Of a DNA stretch of 64,000 nucleotides, positions 57,036 through 64,000 are shown piece by piece. Source of the DNA: Cytobacillus oceanisediminis (GTDB lineage Bacteria > Bacillota > Bacilli > Bacillales > Cytobacillaceae); assembly GCF_003182355.1 (NCBI RefSeq), contig NZ_QGTW01000001.1, positions 558,001 to 622,000 of the forward strand, in the 5' to 3' direction. The translations under genes were made by a program, and so were the position numbers. Within the stretch, counting starts at the first letter, position 1. Each line of letters starts with the position of its first letter. The notes beneath the pieces were generated by a model, which ran no database searches, had not been told where the DNA came from, and was given only the letters and a program-made list of their open reading frames with translations.

Positions 57036-58034
57036 CTAAGCAGCCCTCTTCAGCTTTTTTTCCTTATTCTTCCCACCGTCATATTTAAAAGTAAATTTTC
57101 TAATGAAGCCGGCCAAACCAGAAGGAAACCCCAGCAATACAATAATATACAAGAATCCTAATACAATCGTCCATCTCTCAAAAATAGGATAACTCGCAGC
57201 AAGCTCTGACAGATAGTGTCTCAAAAACTCAATAGTCCCTGCTCCTGCAATGGCACCAGCTAATGTCCCAAGACCACCAATCATCGTCATTAACAGCGCA
57301 TCCAGCGTGACTTCAATGGAAAAGACATTGGTATTAATGAACCTTAGTGATACAGCATAGAGAGCCCCGCTGAAGGAAGCTGCCACTCCGGCCGTTACGC
57401 TGGCAATCAGTTTATAATGAAGCGATTTATACCCTAATGCCTCTGCGCGATATTCATTCTGGGAGATGGCTTTTAATACCTTGCCTGTGGATGATTCAGT
57501 AAAGAGCTTCAGCAGGATAAAAACGGCAGCCACACTGAAGAGCGTAATATAATAGAAGGAAGTACGGTCTTTGAAAACATCTGGCACACTGAATGTAAAA
57601 CCGTCTCCGCCATGTGTCAGCCCCCTCCACTTCTCTGCCAAAACAAGAAACAGCTGCGAGACTGCCAGTGTGAGCATCGCATAAAAGTGGCTTTTAAGCC
57701 TTAAGGATAACAATCCGATGATATAGCTAACCAATGCTGACAGGAGAATTCCTATAACTAAACCCAATATAAAATTTGGCAGAGTTGCGTCCAGTTGATT
57801 AAAAATAAGGGCCGTACTATAAGCTCCGATTCCAAAAAACATACAATGTCCAAAGGATACAATGCCGGTATAACCTAACAGAATATCAAAGCTCATCGCA
57901 AAAATGGCAAAAATAAAAATTTGCGTAAGCAAGATTAGCGTGCTCCGGGTGTCATTGACAAAGGGGAAAAGCAGCATAAATAGCATAATCGCAAGCCCCC
58001 AATACAGCGGCACTTTATGAAATAGCCCTCTCAT
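57036..58034 (-). CDS. livM: Branched-chain amino acid-type ABC transporter permease LivM
   Basis: 332 residues, about ten hydrophobic segments. Family loop motif SFDILLGYTGIVSFGHCMFFG (SxGxxxFxG) is present, and an EAA-like EYRAEALGYKSLHYKL cytoplasmic loop. ATGA overlap with livH. The last ~20 residues are basic (KNKEKKLKRA). Substrate need not be an amino acid: HAAT-family transporters also move aromatic and other carboxylates. Confidence 0.9.
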   Translation of the reverse strand: MRGLFHKVPLYWGLAIMLFMLLFPFVNDTRSTLILLTQIFIFAIFAMSFDILLGYTGIVSFGHCMFFGIGAYSTALIFNQLDATLPNFILGLVIGILLSALVSYIIGLLSLRLKSHFYAMLTLAVSQLFLVLAEKWRGLTHGGDGFTFSVPDVFKDRTSFYYITLFSVAAVFILLKLFTESSTGKVLKAISQNEYRAEALGYKSLHYKLIASVTAGVAASFSGALYAVSLRFINTNVFSIEVTLDALLMTMIGGLGTLAGAIAGAGTIEFLRHYLSELAASYPIFERWTIVLGFLYIIVLLGFPSGLAGFIRKFTFKYDGGKNKEKKLKRAA

Positions 58035-58900
58035 ACGGCACTCCCCTTTTCTCCCATAAGCCCTGTTGGTTTCACCAGTAAAACGATGGCCAAAAGGAGC
58101 ATATTCAATGCCAGTGACAAATCAGGCATATAATAAGCCATAAACGCTCCAGCAACTCCTACAATCAGGGAAGCCAGTGCCGATCCCTGCAGGCTGCCCA
58201 TCCCGCCAATGATAACGACAATGAATGCCAATATGGCGTACTGCATGCCCATTTCCGCAAAAACCACTCCTGAATATGGCGCCAGAAGGGCCCCGCCTAA
58301 AGCAGCCAACGCCGCTCCGAGCAGGAATACGAAGGTAAAGAGACCTTTTACATTGATGCCAAGCGCCTGAACCATTTCTTTATCCAGAACACCGGCCCTA
58401 ATCATTAGGCCAATTTGGGTACGGCTTAGCAAAAGCCATAATGCCAGATACAGTAGCAGTCCAACCACAATCACAAACACACGGTATTTAATGATGATGA
58501 TTCCATCAAACTGATAGCTCCCTTCCAGCCACGCTGGCAGGTTTACCCGAATGGGGTTTGGTCCCCAGAAGATTTTGATGCTTTCAGACAATACAAGCAT
58601 GCCGCCTAATGTAATCAGTAGCTGCCGGACATGATTCCCGTAGACAGGACGGATCAGGAACCTCTCCAAGACCCAGCCCAATGCCATTCCGATTGCAATA
58701 GCACCCGCAATCGCTAATAGAAAACTGTTTGTTTCTTTAAAAATCCAGGCTCCTGAAAAAGCGCCCCAGACGAATAATCCGCCATGGGCAAAATTCAGTA
58801 CACTCATCAGTCCGAAGATTAAAGTAAGTCCAGCAGCCAGAAGGAATATCAGCAGCCCTGTTGAAACCCCATTGACCAATAAATTAATAAAGACTTCCAT
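58031..58900 (-). CDS. livH: Branched-chain amino acid-type ABC transporter permease LivH
   Basis: 289 residues, about eight membrane spans. GLTLIFGLMSVLNFAHGGLF and the EAA-like GVLDKEMVQALGINVKGLFT motif mark the LivH family. GGGGGG RBS before ATG 58898-58900; 19 bp after livF. Confidence 0.9.
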   Translation of the reverse strand: MEVFINLLVNGVSTGLLIFLLAAGLTLIFGLMSVLNFAHGGLFVWGAFSGAWIFKETNSFLLAIAGAIAIGMALGWVLERFLIRPVYGNHVRQLLITLGGMLVLSESIKIFWGPNPIRVNLPAWLEGSYQFDGIIIIKYRVFVIVVGLLLYLALWLLLSRTQIGLMIRAGVLDKEMVQALGINVKGLFTFVFLLGAALAALGGALLAPYSGVVFAEMGMQYAILAFIVVIIGGMGSLQGSALASLIVGVAGAFMAYYMPDLSLALNMLLLAIVLLVKPTGLMGEKGSAV

Positions 58901-58919
58901 TTCCAGCCCCCCTTCACTG

Positions 58920-59624
58920 CTACGCGATGCCCAAGTATTTCTGGCAGGTTTCCTTGTCTTCCTTTAGATCCTGCATCCAGCCATCATGGACTATTTTTCC
59001 GTCATCCATAATGTAAAAGTAATCGCCGATTTCACTCGCTATCAGGAAATTCTGCTCCACAAGCAGAATCGTTGTTTTTTCCTTCATTTTTAGAATCGAT
59101 TCCATGAGCTTTTCCACCATAATCGGTGACAGGCCTTTGCTTGGTTCATCGATCAGAAGCAGTCCATCTCCATTGATATACGCCCTGGCAATCGCCAGCA
59201 TCTGCTTTTGTCCTCCGGAAAGCAATCCGCTTTTTTTGCGCCAGAATTTCTTTAAATCTGGGAATAGCTCCAGCATCCACTCCATTTTTTCTTCCGTCTC
59301 GCCGTTGCTCTTTGCACTGGCCAGATTTAGCGTTTCTTCTATTGTCAGCGCACTGAAAATCCCTTGATTTTCAGGTACATAGCCGATGCCTTTTCTGGAT
59401 ATCAGGTGGGTAGGAATTCCGCTGATCTTCTGATTGTTATAATGCACAGAACCAGTGGTGGATGTATTAAAGCCCATGATGGAGCGCAGTGTTGTCGTTT
59501 TGCCTGCTCCATTTCTCCCGAACAGGACGGTGATGCTTCCCTCTTCTACGGACATGGACACTCCCTGCAGGATGTGATATTGCCCCAAATAGGTTTCCAA
59601 ATTATCCAGTTTTAATAGACTCAC
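58920..59624 (-). CDS. livF: ABC transporter ATP-binding protein LivF
   Basis: 234 residues. Walker A LFGRNGAGKTTTLRS, signature LLSGGQKQMLAIARA, Walker B LLLIDEPSKGLSP, H-loop VEQN, and the LivF-specific short length. GTG start 59622-59624 with GGGAGG eight bases before. Overlaps livG by 23 bp. Confidence 0.92.
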   Translation of the reverse strand: MSLLKLDNLETYLGQYHILQGVSMSVEEGSITVLFGRNGAGKTTTLRSIMGFNTSTTGSVHYNNQKISGIPTHLISRKGIGYVPENQGIFSALTIEETLNLASAKSNGETEEKMEWMLELFPDLKKFWRKKSGLLSGGQKQMLAIARAYINGDGLLLIDEPSKGLSPIMVEKLMESILKMKEKTTILLVEQNFLIASEIGDYFYIMDDGKIVHDGWMQDLKEDKETCQKYLGIA

Positions 59625-60375
59625 GATGCAAGCCTCCCAGGTATGCCGTTTGAACTCTTTGATCTTTTATGATTTCCTGTGGATTGCCGCTGGCCAGGAG
59701 CTCGCCATTGAATAGAACCACCAGGGTATCGGACAGATGCATGACCATCTCCATTTTGTGTTCAATTAACACAATCGTGTACGTGCCTTCCTTCTTAATG
59801 TTCTCGATCACTTCCAGAATGGCAGGAATTTCTTCGATTGATATGCCTGCTGTCGGCTCATCGAGCAGAAGCAGTTCTGTTTTGAGAGCCAGCAGCATGG
59901 CCAGCTCTAGTTTTCTTTTTTCCCCATGGGCCAGATCCTGTGCCAGCACATCATCCTTGCCGCTTAGCATGCACCGCTCCATGGCAGCTTTTGCTTCATC
60001 CTGCTGGCGGCTCATGAAAGAAAGCCTCGGAAAGATCGAGTAGTAATCTTTGCTTGATGATTGGATGGCCAGCCTGATATTCTCAAGAACGGTCAGCTCC
60101 GGAAAAATATTGGTGAGCTGGAAGGAGCGACCGATGCCCCTTCTCGCCCGTAATGGTACAGAAAGGTTTGTTATATTATCGTTTTTAAAATAAATCTCTC
60201 CCTTTGTCGGAGCGATCTGACCGCTCAGCAGGTTAAAGAGTGTAGTCTTGCCTGCCCCATTGGGACCGATAATCGAAGTCAGCTTGCCTCGCTCTATTGC
60301 CAGGTTTACTTCTTTTATGACATCATGTTCGCCAAAGGAAACAGATAGGCTTTTCGTTACCAAGATATTCTCCAA
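59602..60375 (-). CDS. livG: ABC transporter ATP-binding protein LivG
   Basis: 257 residues. Walker A IIGPNGAGKTTLFN, Q-loop FQLTNIF, signature LAHGEKRKLELAM (LivG variant), Walker B LLLLDEPTAGIS, VLIEHKMEMVM. TTG start 60373-60375 with GGAGGG nine bases upstream. Confidence 0.92.
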   Translation of the reverse strand: MENILVTKSLSVSFGEHDVIKEVNLAIERGKLTSIIGPNGAGKTTLFNLLSGQIAPTKGEIYFKNDNITNLSVPLRARRGIGRSFQLTNIFPELTVLENIRLAIQSSSKDYYSIFPRLSFMSRQQDEAKAAMERCMLSGKDDVLAQDLAHGEKRKLELAMLLALKTELLLLDEPTAGISIEEIPAILEVIENIKKEGTYTIVLIEHKMEMVMHLSDTLVVLFNGELLASGNPQEIIKDQRVQTAYLGGLHRESIKTG

Positions 60376-60419
60376 CTTGGCGATCCCTCCCTGATTATAT
60401 ATCTAACTATTCCGAAATC

Positions 60420-61634
60420 TTAATTGCCATTTCTGATCGGCGGTTCTGTTTCCTCCATATTCAATTCCCTGATTAGAACCGGAACTGGATGATCCACGCC
60501 TTCCTGCTCCTCTAGAGATACTGCATAAAGAGACTGCAGTGCCTGGTGATCCTCAGCCCGAAATTTCATCGTTCCTTTCGGTGTCTCAAATTCCATGTTT
60601 TCCATTGTACTGATCAAGCCATCCACATCTTTGTCGCCTTCTGTTTTCTTCAGAGCCTCCACAACGGAAATGGCAGCTGTCATTCCGCCGGCAGTAAACA
60701 GGTCAGGAATATCACCGTCAAACTTTTTCTTATGCTCTTCCACAAGCCAGTCATTTACTTCATTATCAGGAAGGGTGTGATAGTAAATGGAAAAGCCGCT
60801 CATGCCAATTAAGGAGTCCATCGTTTTTAGAGAAGCAATGTCCTGCGCCGCAGTGGATATCTTAATCCCCTGCTCCTCCAGCTGCATATCCTTTAACTGC
60901 TTCCATGGAGCATTGGATCCCGCCCAGACGATATAAAGGTAATCCGGCTTTTCATTTATAATGCTTTGAATGTTCGCAGTGAAATCAGTGGAATTTGGGT
61001 CTGCATACTGTTCATTCACAATCGTGGCTCCGAGCTTCTCGGCTCCTTCTTTAAATGCCGCGATTCCTTCTCTTCCATAGGCATTATCCTGTGCGAAGGT
61101 TGCGATTTTCACATCTTTTTCAGCAATTGCTGCTGCACCAGCTACAGCATCCTGAGACGAATTTCTCCCTGTCCTGAAGATGTACTTGTTCCAATTCTTT
61201 CCTGTGATGCTATCTGCCACTGCAGGCTCCACCACCATGATTTTTTCGTATTCTTCAGCGAGCGGCAATACGGCCAGTGTGTCTCCAGAGCTTGATGAGC
61301 CCACTAAGAAATCCACTTCATCCTCTTCCAGCAGCTTTGTCGCTTTTCTTACCGCGACATCCGGTTTTGTTTCCGTATCTTCCACTATAAACTCGACCTT
61401 CTTTCCTGCTACTTCATTCGACCCTTCTGTTGCATACTCCAGCCCCAGTTCAAATCCTGCTACCGTTTGCTTTCCGTACGTCTCGAGCGGACCGGTTAAG
61501 GAAGCGAGTACACCAATTTTTATCGTTTCTTCTTCTGAACTTGCGGTGTTTCCGGAACATCCAGAAGTAAAAGCAAGAGTGAGCGAAATACCGAGCATTA
61601 AAAGCGATTTAAAGCCGTTCAACTTGAATTTCAT
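60420..61634 (-). CDS. ABC transporter substrate-binding lipoprotein (LivK type)
   Basis: 404 residues from ATG 61632-61634 (AGGGGG upstream; two other in-frame starts are too close to it). Signal peptide with lipobox-like LAFTSGC, then periplasmic-binding fold IKIGVLASLTGPLETYGKQT, FLVGSSSSGDTLAVLPLAEE, FAQDNAYGREGIAAFKEGAE. Length and motif match Peripla_BP_6. Binds the carried substrate outside the membrane. Confidence 0.9.
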   Translation of the reverse strand: MKFKLNGFKSLLMLGISLTLAFTSGCSGNTASSEEETIKIGVLASLTGPLETYGKQTVAGFELGLEYATEGSNEVAGKKVEFIVEDTETKPDVAVRKATKLLEEDEVDFLVGSSSSGDTLAVLPLAEEYEKIMVVEPAVADSITGKNWNKYIFRTGRNSSQDAVAGAAAIAEKDVKIATFAQDNAYGREGIAAFKEGAEKLGATIVNEQYADPNSTDFTANIQSIINEKPDYLYIVWAGSNAPWKQLKDMQLEEQGIKISTAAQDIASLKTMDSLIGMSGFSIYYHTLPDNEVNDWLVEEHKKKFDGDIPDLFTAGGMTAAISVVEALKKTEGDKDVDGLISTMENMEFETPKGTMKFRAEDHQALQSLYAVSLEEQEGVDHPVPVLIRELNMEETEPPIRNGN

Positions 61635-61712
61635 AGCCATTCCCCCTATATTCATTTTCTTTAGGCCATGTTAAATCTCGCTGCTTATCTATGAATCTTT
61701 AAATTTATAATT

Positions 61713-62711
61713 TCATTTCCATTTAACTACAGTGGCAGCCCAAGTGTATCCTGTTCCAGCACTGACGGCTACAGCAATGTCCCCAGGATTCAAAAGTCCC
61801 TGTTCCTGGGCAAAATGCAGCCCTATGCATGGGTCAAGTGCTGACATGTGGCCATGGTGATTTAAGTAGATCGCTTTTTCTTCAGGAAGTTCCAGTGATT
61901 GTAAGAGTTCTTTGAACATTGAACGTTTTGTGTGCAGTGGCAATAGGAGTTTAATATCTTGAGGAGTATAACCGCTTCTTTGAAGTGCTTTCCGTATAAC
62001 ATGGTCAAAATTTGAGATCGATACAGGATCCAGTCTTTCTTTCATGGATTGCGGGTCTTTTACATCAATATAATGAAGGTTTTTTTCGACTGTTTCGTGG
62101 CTGGCAAAATGTTTCGATCCTCCTGCCGGTGTCCTTACATCATCATGAAAGGAACCATCGGTCAGGATGGCGCTCTCCAGTATTTCGCTCTGAGAGGAAT
62201 CCCTGGTGACCAGTGCAGCAGTGCCGCCATCGGCAAAGTTGAACATGAAGCGTGACCGCGGGTTCTCATAATCTACGATTTGCGATTCTTTGCATCCCCC
62301 CACAAGCAGGATGTTTTGAATAGAATGGTCTGAAGCAATCATGTCCTTTGCCACCTTTAAGGCAATCGGAAAACAAGAGCTGACATTCATGATTTCAAAC
62401 GCATAGGCCTTTTTCGCTCCTAATTCATGCTGTATTTTCGGAGCGCTTGACCAGACGTAGTAATCCTTATGAGGACTTCCAAAGTAGATCACTACATCTA
62501 TGGATAGCGGGTCAATCCCTTCAATCGCCTGCCTCCCCGCGGCAATGGCCAGATCGGAGGCATGCAGGCTTTCATCTGCAACATGCTTTTGAACTAAACC
62601 GAACTTTTCAATAATCACCTGTTCGGGTATGCCCGTTTTCACAGCCAGGTCGGCCGCCGTTTCGATACCAGGAGGAAAAAAAACTCCTGTTGATTTAATA
62701 CCGATTCCCAT
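61713..62711 (-). CDS. 3-oxoacyl-ACP synthase III-family (KAS III/FabH-like) protein
   Basis: 332 residues of thiolase fold. Likely catalytic Cys in MNVSSCFPIALKVA, His in LLPLHTKRSM, and Asn/His in YLNHHGHMSALDP (in place of the FabH GNTSxA loop). Not the housekeeping FabH: the Cys loop and the substrate region differ, and its operon partners are a CoA ligase and a MaoC protein. Starts with a base shared with the MaoC stop. Could condense or hydrolyse an acyl-CoA. Confidence 0.8.
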   Translation of the reverse strand: MGIGIKSTGVFFPPGIETAADLAVKTGIPEQVIIEKFGLVQKHVADESLHASDLAIAAGRQAIEGIDPLSIDVVIYFGSPHKDYYVWSSAPKIQHELGAKKAYAFEIMNVSSCFPIALKVAKDMIASDHSIQNILLVGGCKESQIVDYENPRSRFMFNFADGGTAALVTRDSSQSEILESAILTDGSFHDDVRTPAGGSKHFASHETVEKNLHYIDVKDPQSMKERLDPVSISNFDHVIRKALQRSGYTPQDIKLLLPLHTKRSMFKELLQSLELPEEKAIYLNHHGHMSALDPCIGLHFAQEQGLLNPGDIAVAVSAGTGYTWAATVVKWK

Positions 62712-63127
62712 CAGATTACCCCTCCATCTTCAGGTACCATCATCTTGGCCGTACCCGTCAAAACTAGTATTTCATCCTGATTAAGGCACTCAGTCAGCAA
62801 TTTCAGAATTCTTTTCTCCTGATCAATTTCCTGGACAGTTGCTTTTGCCGTAATCGTATCGCCAATAAAAACCGGCGCTTTAAATCGGATGCTCTGCTCT
62901 ACATAAATGGAACCTTTTCCAGGCAGATGAACACCTAAAAGCTGCGATAATAGGCTCGAGGTTAATAATCCATGGGCAATACGCTGTTTAAACCTCGTTT
63001 TTTTGGCGTATTCCCCATCTATGTGGATCGGATTGAAGTCACCGCTTAAACCTGCAAACAGGACAAAGTCTGTTTCTGTAATCGTTTTGCTGCAGGAGGC
63101 CTGCTGGCCGATACTATAACTTATCAC
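62711..63127 (-). CDS. MaoC-family hot-dog dehydratase/hydratase
   Basis: 138 residues. Hydratase 2 motif FAGLSGDFNPIHIDGEYAKK with D and H of the R-hydratase type, AHGLLTSSLLSQLL next. GTG start 63125-63127 (AGGTGAAG). Lies 4 bp behind the ligase gene. Hydrates enoyl-CoAs or acts on an enoyl-thioester in the pathway of its neighbours. Confidence 0.88.
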   Translation of the reverse strand: MISYSIGQQASCSKTITETDFVLFAGLSGDFNPIHIDGEYAKKTRFKQRIAHGLLTSSLLSQLLGVHLPGKGSIYVEQSIRFKAPVFIGDTITAKATVQEIDQEKRILKLLTECLNQDEILVLTGTAKMMVPEDGGVI

Positions 63128-63131
63128 CTCT

Positions 63132-64000
63132 TCACCTGCTTCCTATGAGTTGTGTTTTTTGAATTTTCCCAGTGGCATTCTTCGGCAGTTCTTTTAAGAA
63201 CATAATTTTCTTCGGAATTTTATATTTTGCTAGATATCCCTGACAGTAATCAAGTACATCACTCTCTGTTAAAACGCTTCCATTTTCCTTTACAATAAAA
63301 GCTGCAGGAACTTCACCCCAAAGTGGATCAGCATTCCCGACCACTGCTACTTCAGCAACACCTTTCATTTGACTGATGACTTGCTCCACTTCCAGCGGAT
63401 AGATATTTTCCCCGCCGGAAATAATCATTTCTTTTTTCCTGCCTACAATGAAAAGGAATCCTTCATCATCCGTTTTCGCTAGATCGCCTGTCAGCAGCCA
63501 CCCATCTTTCAGTGCTTCATTTGTTGCATCCGGCCGGTTCCAATATTCCTTCATAATATTTGGCCCTTTCACTGCCAGCTCGCCAACATCTCCTTTTTCA
63601 GCCTCTTTGCCCTCTGAATCTATTAACTTGTACTCGGAAAATAACACCGGCTTTCCAATAGAGCCCCTCTTTCGTGGCGCATCTTCTTTTGTTAGCATAA
63701 ATAGAGTAGGAGAAGTTTCAGTCATTCCAAAGCCCTGGCCGAATAAAAATCCTTTCTCAAAATAGGCATCTATTATTTCATGTGGACATGGTGCTCCTCC
63801 ATTATAGAACCAGCGGACTGAACTCAAATCTGCCGTATTGAAAGAAGGGCTCGTGAGCAATGCCTGATGGATGGTCGGAACACCCATCGCAACGGTCACC
63901 TTATGTTCTTCAATCATCGACAGCGCTTTTTCAGGTTCAAACTTTCCGGGGATAACTATGGTTCCTCCTGAAAACAATGACGGAAACGCAAACAGCCCAA
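63132..64000 (-). CDS. Acyl-CoA synthetase (AMP-forming), 5' end outside window
   Basis: About 289 visible residues, open to the right edge. GMTETSPTLFML, LLTGDLAKTDDEGFLFIVGR, KKEMIISGGENIYPLEVEQV and the C-terminal Lys motif in LPKNATGKIQKTQL are adenylate-forming ligase motifs (A5, A7-A8, A10). N-terminal half is missing because of the window. First known gene of the ligase-MaoC-KASIII-liv run on the minus strand. Substrate unknown, medium/long or aromatic acid. Confidence 0.9.
   Translation of the reverse strand, partial: GLFAFPSLFSGGTIVIPGKFEPEKALSMIEEHKVTVAMGVPTIHQALLTSPSFNTADLSSVRWFYNGGAPCPHEIIDAYFEKGFLFGQGFGMTETSPTLFMLTKEDAPRKRGSIGKPVLFSEYKLIDSEGKEAEKGDVGELAVKGPNIMKEYWNRPDATNEALKDGWLLTGDLAKTDDEGFLFIVGRKKEMIISGGENIYPLEVEQVISQMKGVAEVAVVGNADPLWGEVPAAFIVKENGSVLTESDVLDYCQGYLAKYKIPKKIMFLKELPKNATGKIQKTQLIGSR

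Noticed and set aside
1..64000. CRISPR arrays, tRNA or rRNA genes, prophage structural genes
   Set aside because: Looked for regularly spaced repeats, cloverleaf-like blocks and phage morphogenesis motifs; none seen by eye.

Overview
The window looks like a chromosomal segment of an AT-rich, spore-forming member of the Bacillaceae (Bacillus/Cytobacillus type). The evidence is a sigma-54 (SigL) controlled acetoin dehydrogenase operon, a Spo0E-family phosphatase, AGGAGG-type ribosome binding sites, frequent TTG/GTG starts, and the roughly 130-bp GC-rich intergenic repeat common in Bacillus genomes. I saw no rRNA, tRNA or CRISPR array.

Left flank (1-13.0 kb), metabolic and regulatory: acoB (cut by the window edge) and acoA on the minus strand behind a textbook -24/-12 promoter; a CBO0543-type membrane protein; scars of an alanine racemase gene and of an ABC permease; cobT-bluB behind a cobalamin riboswitch with a terminator platform; a LysR regulator divergent from a SAM methyltransferase; and a five-gene operon of histidine kinase, response regulator, ABC ATPase and two ABC-2 permeases.

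Defence island (13.2-47.1 kb), almost all on the minus strand: (a) a MazG-like hydrolase; (b) a McrBC-like pair (AAA GTPase/ATPase plus DUF2357) whose AAA gene has lost Walker A and is frameshifted; (c) a Vsr nuclease; (d) a wrecked SF2 helicase next to a REP-like palindrome; (e) a complete type I Zorya operon zorABCD, with zorD split at a perfect A AAA AAG slippery heptamer; (f) a second, frameshifted MazG gene and a DUF3883 nuclease pair; (g) a CCWGG-centred set: stand-alone EcoRII-N-like domain, Mig-like T:G glycosylase, Dcm-type methyltransferase with a C-terminal extension; (h) a DISARM core drmA-drmB-drmC without drmE in its usual place, led instead by a STAS-GHKL ATPase and a STAS-like/winged-helix protein; (i) a five-gene paraMORC-Z1 helicase-PD-(D/E)XK operon. 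The right edge carries scars of a tyrosine recombinase and of a GH1 beta-glucosidase, as expected of an integration hotspot.

Transition (48-56 kb): a small Cys-rich protein, a decayed IS1182-type element, a nuclease-SF1 helicase candidate defence gene, an IS21 scar, a second REP-like palindrome, a UvrC-like/Cho-like GIY-YIG protein, a TPR-winged-helix regulator with a decayed paralogue, an XRE regulator and a Spo0E-like phosphatase.

Right flank (57-64 kb): a branched-chain-amino-acid-type ABC transporter (livK-G-F-H-M order on the minus strand) directly downstream of an acyl-CoA ligase, MaoC-like hydratase and KAS III-like synthase, suggesting uptake and CoA activation of an organic acid. 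The best candidates for something undescribed are the regulator-led DISARM variant joined to the CCWGG set, the paraMORC-Z1 operon, and possible -1 frameshifting in zorD.
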